A DNA stretch of 64,000 nt from Tetracentron sinense (Eukaryota > Streptophyta > Magnoliopsida > Trochodendrales > Trochodendraceae): positions 19,412,607 to 19,476,606 of the forward strand of contig CM026568.1 of NCBI GenBank assembly GCA_015143295.1, read 5' to 3'. Positions 35,801-46,395 of the stretch are shown one piece after another. Numbering within the stretch: position 1 is the stretch's first letter; every line of letters begins with the position of its first letter. A program made the position numbers and the translations under genes. The notes beneath the pieces were generated by a model. It was not told the origin of the DNA. It saw nothing but the letters and a program-made list of their open reading frames with translations, and made no database searches.

Positions 35801-38800
35801 GAATGTCCTAATATTCTCTCTACATTCTCTCTTTTCTTATCGATTCTTTTGTCCCTCTTATCAAAATCCCCTAAAAGCTCTCTGCATTCTATCCATCCTT
35901 CTTATCTCTATCCCTCTTATCACAATCTACTAAAATATCTCCCTTTTTAGAGGTGCCAAAGAGAGAGAGAACGGTTAAGGTTAGATATACAACGGTGGAG
36001 GGAACAATCTCCTAAAATCCCTCCAATGGTGTTTGAATTGAGAGGGAGACTGAAAGAGAGAGTTAAAGGTTGAGTTTAAAAAAGGGTGCCACGTGGCATC
36101 CTTAAAATAGAACTCATAGGATTCTTGGGATTGAAGATTGGATAGCAAAGAGAGTGGGTTAGGTGTCACTAATTTCTTTATATTATGGTATATATACTAG
36201 TAGAGACCCTGTGCGATGCACGGGTGTGAATAAAATAAAAATCTCCACATATCTTCCTATCCCTCTTATCACAATCCCTTAAAATTTCTCTCTACATTCA
36301 CTCTCTATCCCTCTTATCTCTCTCTTTATCCCTTATCATAATCCCCTAAAACCTCTCTACATTCTCTATCTATCCTTATCACTATCTCTCTTATCACAAT
36401 CTCCTAAAATCTTTCCAATGATTTTTGAATTGTGAAAAAAACGTATGTATCCACTAAAATCTCTCCAATAGTTTTTGAATTGAGAGGGAGACATACATGA
36501 GAGAAAGAGTCAACGGTTGAGATTTAGAAAATGGTGCCACGTGGCATCCTTAAAATATAATTCATAGGATTCCTGTGATTGAAGATTGGAGAGCAAAGAG
36601 AGGGGGTTAAGTGGCATTTATTTGTTGGGGGTTAGGTGTCACTTATTTCTTTATATTATAGATAGATACTAGCAGAAACACCGTGCAATGCACAAGTGTG
36701 GATAAAAAAATAAAATAAATAAATCTCTACACTATCTCTCTATCCCTCTTTACACAATTTCCTAAAATCTCTTCCTACATTCTCTCTCTATCCTTCTTAT
36801 CCCTATCTCTCTTATCAAAATCTCCTAAAATCACTCCCTTTTTAGAGATGCCAAGAGAGAGGTAACGGTTGAGATTAGAGATAGAGTCGTGGAGGGAACA
36901 ATATCCTAAAATCCCTCCAATGGTTTTTGAATTTAGAGGAAGATGTGAAAGAGAGAGAGTTAACGGTTGAGATTAAAGAAAGATGTCGCGTTAACGGTTG
37001 AGATTAAAGAATGGTGCCATGTGGCATCCTAAAATTGAATTCATAGGATTCCTGGGATTAAAGATTGGAGAGCTAAGAGAGGGGGTTAGGTGACACTTAT
37101 TTCTTTATATTATAGTATAGATATGTACTAGCAAACACCCCGTGCGATGCACGGGACACAAAAATTAAACTAAATAAAATAAAATGACTGAATAAAAAAT
37201 ATTTAAGCTAAAGCATAAAAAAACCACCTCTCTACGTAAGAAGTTGAAGTAAGCAAAAATAAAATAAAATTGAAGATAAACCAAAGGTAAACCAAAACAA
37301 AATTTGCTTGATTTACTAACAAATTAAGATTAGGAATAAACATATAAAATATCAGAGAACATGTCAAATTAGTCTATCTGAGAGAGCCTTTTTTGCTTCA
37401 AATTTCACTTTTATTTTTTTGTTATTTTTGCTGCCCATTTTTTTTTATTGGTTTATAGAATAAGATTATATAAAGGAGCCCAGATATTTTAGAATCTAGG
37501 TTGCTGGGAATTTCTCGAATTCCTCTATACAATTGGAAACAGACAAAGATGGAGTAAAAAACTCATAAACCGAAAAGTAATAATTCAAATTGAAACCCAA
37601 AATATCTATTGTCTACATAGAAGTGCAACTTTAGATTAGAATCGGTAGTGTTGCATACTAAATACTCAATCAATGAATTAGAGAGTACAAACCCTAAATT
37701 CTTAAACTTGGAACAGTAAACTCTCTGTCCAAATAAAAATATAGTAAGGAGTAGGAAAAAATTACACTTGCCTGATGTATCAATTCCCTTGAATACTTTA
37801 ACTATAACCTCAAATAATACAATAAAAATCAAATGAATTGAGAAACTGAATAAAGAGCACAACAAAGAGATGATGGACAAATCTCTTTAATAAATAAATA
37901 AATACATAATATCAAAAGTCTTTGGGGAGAGAGAGAGAAATAAAGAACCTACCAGAGATGACCAAGAGTCCAATAAAATTTATCTCTACATTCTCTCTCT
38001 CAATCCTTTTTATCTCTCTCTTTATCCCTTATCATAATCCCCTAAAATCTCTCTCTACATTCTCTATCTCTCTTATTATAATCTTCTGCAATCTTTCCAA
38101 TGATTTTTGAATTGTGAAGAAAACGTATGTATCCCTTAAAATATTTCCAATAGTTTTTGAATTGAGAGGGAGGCGTGTGTGAGAGAAAGAGTTAACGGTT
38201 GAGATTTAAAAAAGGCTGCCATGTACATGGCATCCTTAAAATAGAATTCATAGGATTCCTGAGATTAAAGATTGGAGAGCAAAGAGAGGGGGTTAGGTGA
38301 CCCTTATTTGTTGGGGGTTAGGTGGCAGGTGGTACTTATTTCTTTATAATATATATATATATATAGGGAAGGGATCCGTAGACATATGAAAAAAGACATA
38401 TATGCTCACATATGATTACGTCCGTTCGATCAAGGGATTTAATGACCACCATTCAACTACATTTTTATGTGTTATGGGCATTTTAGGAAATTATATTTTT
38501 TCATAATATCTTTTAGTTTCCTGGAAAAAAAAAAAGAAGACGTTCTCTCCTTTCTCTCTCCATCAACTCACTCGTAGTCTCTTTCTCTCCATCATCTCTC
38601 TCGGGATAAACTTCAGGCAAATGGGATTTCACCGATGAGTATATATAGATTCATGTATTTATAAATCATCCCTACTTCACCTTATCTCGCCTCCTAGGCC
38701 TAGCATCATAGTTCTACTTTAAACCTTATTTTATTAATCTTTGTAAACCCACTGTTTAAGCATGACACCAAAATTAGTCAAGCAGCAGCAACAACAACAG

Positions 38801-39284
38801 TGACTTCGATAATACATGTAGAAGTAGAACAAACAAATAGCCAGCACAATTAATTCAAGGCAACTGAAACATGGATCTCCTTGGTGGCATCAAATAAATC
38901 AGACCTATCCATGAATAATTAATTTAAATTTTTTAAAAGAAGAGTAAATCATACACGTAATTTCACGTGCAAGTATGCAATCAACTGAAATCTCATCATT
39001 TTTTAAAAAAAAAAGCTTAAATCTTTAAAATAAACTCTGGAGAATGTAGGAAATCATTCATCTAAGAGGCGTAAAAAGAATGGTGGTAGGCCTTTCAATA
39101 GCACCCACCTCAAAGACTCAGTCCACGTAAAATCACCAGAGAAGAAGCTCAAAAGCACTGGAGAAGACCCAAGAAAAAAAAATATATATGTCTTGGCCAA
39201 TAATCACTAGAAAAGAATTAAGATTGAAATCTGGTGAAATCTCATTTGCCTGAAGTTTATCCCAAGAGAGATGATGGAGAGAGA

Positions 39285-39322
<38 letters not shown>

Positions 39323-39513
39323 AACGTGTTCTTTTTTTTTTAGGAAACTAAAAGATAGAGGAGATCTTATGAAAAAATCTAATTTCCTAAAATGCCTATA
39401 ACACTAAAAATGTAGTTGAATGGTGGCCATTAGATCCCTTGATCAAACGGACGTAATGATTTGTAAACATATGTCTTTTTCCATATGTCTATGGATCCTT
39501 TCCCATATATATA

Positions 39514-39546
<33 letters not shown>

Positions 39547-42500
39547 GAGTGTGTGTGCACACACATACAAAATGTGCCTCATAGGCTTAAATATCATCAA
39601 AAGAATGCAATGACAATGAAATTAATGTACCACCTAACGATATGCCATATGGTGTACACCGACCTCATAAATTGATATCCTACGCTTGCTAGTAGAATTG
39701 AATCAATGCAATTATGGGATCAACATCGGAGTGAAGCATCAAAATAAAAAACCAACTAATTTACACTCCAAAAATCAACTTTCATAAGGTTAAGTAACTA
39801 GTATGTACTAATAACTTTAGTTGGTGTTAGAAAATGACTTACACTAATGAAGAGGAATGGTCAGAAAATTGGTGTCAAGTTAGAAAATGACTTATGCTAC
39901 AGAAGTTGATCCTTGTTTTCTTTCTGTATTTAAGAGCCCCTACAATCTTCAACAAAAAAGAAGCTAATTCAAAACCCAAGTTTTCCTCACATATTTGCTT
40001 CATGTAAGCCCTTTGTCCCTCTATCTTTGCAGGTTTTTGCACATTGTCCCTGACTGTCTATATATTTAAATCTAACCTTCTGTGTCTTACATTCCCAATT
40101 TTTTTATGATAAATACCTATTGGGAGGTTGTATTAGTTTTATTTAGTGTAAATTTACGTCCATGTACACTATCCCTCCTTTTCTGCCTGTAGTTGTTCAC
40201 AAATTATCCAACCAACTATAGTAAGTTGATGTTAAACAATCCAAAGAAATAAAGAGAAACACAAAAAATAAGAAAAGAGGAGGCTAGGGTTTCATTGATA
40301 CTATATAATGCAATCGAATACAAAAAAAGTATTTAACCTAAATACAAAGAGACTATATATAGGCTAAAGAAAGGAAATTGAAAAGACTATTCTACCCTTA
40401 ATAAACAATAAAACAAAATAACCCTATATTTCTTAACATCTCCCCTCAAACTCATGATGTGGCAGCTACAAGCATCGAGAGTTTGCCAACAAGAAAACGA
40501 AAACAGGAAATAGAATGCGACTTGCTAAAGAAATCTGCAAAGTAATGGTGCCATGCTTGAGATGATGACGAGTAAGGTAAAAATTGATCTCAATGTGCTT
40601 GGTTCGTTCATGAAAAACCGAGTTGTGAGCAATCTGAATAGAACTCTGGTTGTCACAAGACATAGGAGTGGGATGAGAAAGTGAAACTCCCATATCTACA
40701 AGTAACCAACGTAACCAAACAATCTCTTTGGTAGTAGATGCCATAGCACGATATTCTGCTTCGGTTGAAGATTGAGAAATAATAGATTGTTTCTTACTCT
40801 TCCAAGAAATAAGAGAATCACCCAAAAAGATACAAAAACTAATAACAGACTTATGATTTGTAGGATCACTGCCATGATTAGCATCAAAGTATGCACGCAG
40901 CTCCAAGGAAGAGGTGGATGGAAGTAAAAGACTCTAAAAGACTGTATCCCAAAAATACAGCAAAATACGAAGAACAGCTGCCCAATGAGTTGTAGCAGGA
41001 GAAGCAACAAACTGACTAACAACATGAACAACATATGCAATATCTGGACGAGTTATAGTGAGATATACCAAGCTCCCAACAATAGTACGGTATAAAGTAG
41101 GATCTGACAAAAATATACCATCAGATGAAGAATACTTTGCGTTAACCTCAATGGGAGTATCAACTGTCTTATTATCAGTAAGTCTAGCCCACTCAAGAAT
41201 ATCTGCAACAGATTTCGACTGAGAAAGTAGATAACCTTTGGGTGAGTAGGCTACCTTAATACCCAAGAAATATTATAGAGAACCCAAATCCTTCATTTTA
41301 AACTGTCTAGCTAACTCTGTCTTCAAAACTGAAATACCATCAATATCATCACTAGTAATAATCATGTCATCAACATATAAAGAAAGAATGATACGATCTG
41401 CATCAGTATACTTAACAAAGATATCACAATAGAAAATTTCTCAAACCAAGCACGAGGTGCTTGTTTGAGACCATATAACGCTTTCTTGAGCTTACAAACA
41501 TACCCATAATCATGTGAAACACCAGGAGGGGGTACCATATAAACTTCTTCTTGAAGATCTCCATTCAAGAAGGCATTTTTAATATCAAGTTGATTAGATA
41601 TGCCATTGACGAACCGAAGCTACTGCAATAAGAGTATGAATAGTAATCATTTTCGCAACAGGAGCAAATGTCTCCTCATAATCCATACCATACTGTTGAG
41701 AGTACCCTTTTGTAACTAATCTAGCTTTGTATCACTCAATAGATCCATCAGAATTAGTCTTGATCTTATACACCCAACGACAACCAACAACACTCTTACT
41801 AGGAGGTAGAGGAACCAAATCCCAAGTACCTGTCTTATGCAAAGCAGAAAGTTCCTCATCTATAACTTGTTGCCAAAGAGGATCAAGAATTGCCTCTTTA
41901 TAGGAACAGGGCTCAGAGAGACAATGAATAGAAGCTAAAAAGGAAGTAAAAGATGAAGAATAACAAGAATAAGCAAAATCTGGTAACTTTGTAGACTTAT
42001 GAATGCGCATGGATTGACGTAGAGGTGGATCCACAATCTCAGACGGAGCTTGATGGACCATAGGAGAAGAGGGAGCTACCTGCAGAATGATCGTTACAAA
42101 TTCGTTGAGTATAATGTAAAGGTAACGGGGGAAGAACATGAGAAGGGATATTTGAAGTACTAGGAACCTGAGATGACAAACTATCAGAATCCTCAGAAAA
42201 AGGATCTATACGAACAAGATCAGATTTAGTCAAAGCATGAGTGGTGGATGGAATAGAAAAGAAAGGTATATGCTTGAGAAAAACAATATGACGAGACACA
42301 TAAAGTTTCTGAGTAATTGGATCAAAACAACGATACCCTTTTTTACCTTCACCTCAACCAAGAAAGACACAAATAATAGATTGAGAGGACAACTTGCTAC
42401 GTTCTACATGAGGACGAAGAACGAAAAAAGTACAACCAAAAACTCTAAAGAAAGAATAATCAGGAGTATACCCATACAACTTTTCGAAAGGAGAAAAACC

Positions 42501-45500
42501 TAAAATATGAGAAGATGGAATTGTATTAATCAAACTTACAGTATTAAGAACAGCTTCACCCCAAAACACACTAGGAATTGAGGCAGATAACAAGAGAGAA
42601 CAAGCAGTTTCAACAATAGGCCTATGTTTTCTTTCAGCAACACCCTTTTGCTCAGGAGTATCTGTACATGAAGTTTGGTGAATAGTTCCATCTAAGGTAA
42701 GCAACTCACAAAATTTATTAGAAGTATATTCCCCACCCAAATCAAACCTAAAACATTTTATAATAGCAGAATGTTGAGTTTTGACAAGAGCTCGAAAGAC
42801 TGTATATATCTCAAAGAATTCAGAACGATGTTTCATTAAATAAATCCAATAATAACGAGTATGATCATCAATAAAAGAAACATAATATCGAGACCCTCCT
42901 TTTGTGGCGACAGGAGAAGGTCGCTATACATCAAAATGAATCAAATCAAATGGAGAAGAAGAAACAGAAATACTTCAATTAAAAGGTAAAGCTAAAAATT
43001 TTGCCAATTTACATCCACTACAATCAGAAATATCATGAGTTTGAAAATTTCCTAAAACCCTTGTAGATGCCAAAAATCTCAAATGAGAAGACAAAACATG
43101 ACGAAGACGAGAATGCTATAAATAAAAACTAGAAGAAGAGGGACTCAAGTGAAAAGAAGACAAATCAACACTAGTAGCAGCAGCAACTGGCACTTTTAAC
43201 TTATCCAAAATATATAGTCCCCCCTTCCTACGGTCGGTCCCAATTAGCTTCTGAGACTGTAGATCCTGCACATAACAAGAAGAAGAGGAAAATGTGACTA
43301 AATTACCAGAATCACATAACTGACCAACAAAAGCAAGATTTAATGTGAGTTTCGGAATATGATAAACATTAGGGAGAGACAAGTGAGGCGTGACAACAGA
43401 ACCAACACCTACTAAAGGCATAGGAGTGCCATCAACAGTCATGACAAGAATAGAAGACGAAGGAGACACAGAAGCAAAAGACGAAGAATCTAGAGACATA
43501 TGATGTGAAGCTCCAAAATCCAAGATCCATACAGAAGATGACATACTTGAAGAACTATGAGGAAAATGACCTACGTAAAAAGAAGTAGGCATAGCTTGTG
43601 GCTGTAAGGAGAGAAACTTCTGAAATTGCTCAGCCAGAGTACTAGGATCGGTGAAAGGACCTGATGAAACTACTGTTGTAGTATTAGACTGTGGTGGTTT
43701 GTAACCCTGAGGTGGTCTATAAGCATTAGATGGTGACTGGTTGCCAGGCTTCCAAGCTTGAGATTGCTGCTGCGATTGATTCTACTGTCTCAACTTAGGA
43801 CATTGAGCCTTCCAATGACCTTTCTGCTTACAGAAACTGCACTCGTCGAAGGAAACTCTTATGTAAAGCTTATTCTGATTATTAGGAGGGTGGCTTAAAA
43901 GGTATTGCTAACACAGAAGGATTAGAAGTAGAAAGAATTCCCTTTTCAGTATGAGACTTAAGACGTATTTCTTCAGCCAATAACTCACTGACAACTGAGT
44001 CAATAGAAGGAAGTGGAGAACGATGCAAAATTGAACCTCTAAGTCCTTCAAAATTATTGTGAAGTGCCGTTAAAAACTATACCAACCGTTGCTGCACTCT
44101 ACGATCAATATAGGCACCACATGCCTTTAATTCTGTCGATTCTGTAAGAGCCAATTGATCCCAAAGATCTGTCATAGTAGAATAAAACTCCTGAATACTC
44201 ATATTCTTCTGCTGAAAAGCTCGTATGTCATTCTCCAATTGATACTGCTTTACAAAATTTGATTGAGTGAATAAACTCTGTAGATGATCCCAAACCTCCT
44301 TTGCTGTCTCATACTTCGCCAACTGTGTACCTATGGAATGTTCAACAGAATTGTTAATCAAAGTAATAATTTTCAAATTGTTTGCTTTCCAGGCATCTAT
44401 CAAAGTTTCATTACCCTAATCAGTGTTCTTGGGTTTCACAGAAGTTCCACTAACATATCCCCACATCTTCTTACCCTTAAGAAAAATTTTCATCGCATAA
44501 TTCCAATACGAATAATTCTTTCCATCCAACCTCACACTCACAGACTGAAGCGAATCGTCTCTTTCATCAGCCATGATAAAGAAACAAAGAAAACTAGAAC
44601 GCAAAAGGAAGAAAAACGAAATACCGGATTGCAAAAACTGTACGAAACACCCTCTCGAAATTGTATGGTCACCTCCAAAAAAAAAATTTTGGGGCTCCGC
44701 CCCGAACCTCGGCAGGAGTGCGCTGCTCCATGCAAACCCCTAGCCAACTCACCGCAGAGTTGGATCCGCGAAAGCTGTGTGAGATTAAACTTCCTCCCAT
44801 GAAACCTAGCTCTGATACCATGTTAAACAATCCAAAGAAATAAAGAGAAACACAAAAAATAAGAAAAAAGAAGGTTAGGGTTTCAATGATACTGTATAAT
44901 GCAATTGAATACAAAAAAAGTATTTAACCTAAATACAAAAAGACTATATATAGGCTAAAGAAAGGAAACTGAAAAGACACAGAAATGAAAGGACTATTCT
45001 ACCCTTAATAAACAATAAAACAAAATAACCCTATATTTCTTAACAGTTGAGATGCCCTAACATCGGCATCAATTCGACCAACGTGCACCGAATTCCATTA
45101 ACAAACATAAAACTTTAATTTCAAAGAGCACAGAAATAAATTCATACCTCATTGGGCCCCAAGATAGAATAGAATCATTTTCAGCAATAAGTAAACAAGC
45201 ATATATACAAGGAAGCAATTAGCATGGAAGCAGCATCATTTCATCAGTTGGAACTTCTAACTCTAATCTTCAAGAACCTCAAATTAATAATGTTAATTTT
45301 TCAATCAGGATCTCAATCTCCAATTAACTGACGAGAAGTACCCCTTGCTATGCTTCTTCCACGATTGTCAAATTTCAAATTGCAGAAAACCAAGACCAAT
45401 AGAAACTTCAATGGCCTCTTAGCAGATCCACTTTGTAAATTACTTACGAAAACTACAATAACCTAATTTATAGCTACCCATTAACGGATCAAAGAACATC

Positions 45501-46359
45501 CAAAATTAACTATTTGATAAATGGAATAATAAGATAACCTTAAACACAAGTAGCAAATCCTCATGAGGATGATTAGCAAGAAATCATGAGTCTGCAAAGA
45601 TTAAAGCAGATGGACATAAAAGATCAATAAAGTAAAAAAGTTATATGGTACTGATATTATATTAATTCAGACTTAGTAAGATCAAATTACACTCAGACAC
45701 CAGGTTTTTCTCTAAACATGGCGATGATGATAATAATCATAACAAAACCAATACAAAGAGATCAAGCCGAATCAATTTGAAAGAGGAATTTCTTTCTTAA
45801 GAGATGGATCATTATAGGAATCAAAGAGGTTTAGCAAAAAAAATTTCTCTCATCATGCTATGGAACTCCTATATTTATTAGTAAAACCCCAAATGAAGTA
45901 TATACTTCGTTTCTAGGGTTTTGCAAAAGCTTTAGAGCTAGACAGGAAACCTTTCCTCTCTCGAAAACAAATCTTTGCTGCATCTAAACCATAAACAATC
46001 AAGAAAAATAGCTGGTGATGGACGAACTCCACAGGAAACCTTCAAAATGAATTATCTAGCTAATCCAGATGTAAAACATCTTTAACTTCCAAATCAGCCA
46101 CCAAAACCTCAGCAAATTAAGCAAAATTAAAAGGAAAATCAAAACTAATCAACCGATTTCCCTAACAAGAAATACAAAAAAGTCTTCTACCGACTCAGAT
46201 CTCTTAATAAAAGAATTAGACATAGAAGATCCAGTCAAAACCTAGCCTTAACTACACCAAATTATTAAAGCAAACATTTTTTTGCCAATGGATGCCACCA
46301 AAAACTCATCAAACTGCACTTTAAGTTAAAAGACATCCATCATAAAAACTATAATAATA

Positions 46360-46395
<36 letters not shown>

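Larger units (their letters stand above)
40230..45045 (-). mobile_element. Complete Copia element with short LTRs
   Basis: 4816 bp with near-identical 209/225-bp LTRs, target duplication GTTGA (40225-40229 and 45046-45050), tRNA-Met primer site at 44809-44820 and a polypurine tract next to the left LTR. Gag, protease, integrase, RT and RNase H follow in Copia order on the minus strand, in gene orientation. Several stops make it inactive, yet the LTR similarity suggests a fairly recent insertion. Confidence 0.95.

Noticed and set aside
44284..44802. 172-codon plus-strand ORF
   Set aside because: Antisense of the Copia gag and leader; the minus strand carries the real homology.
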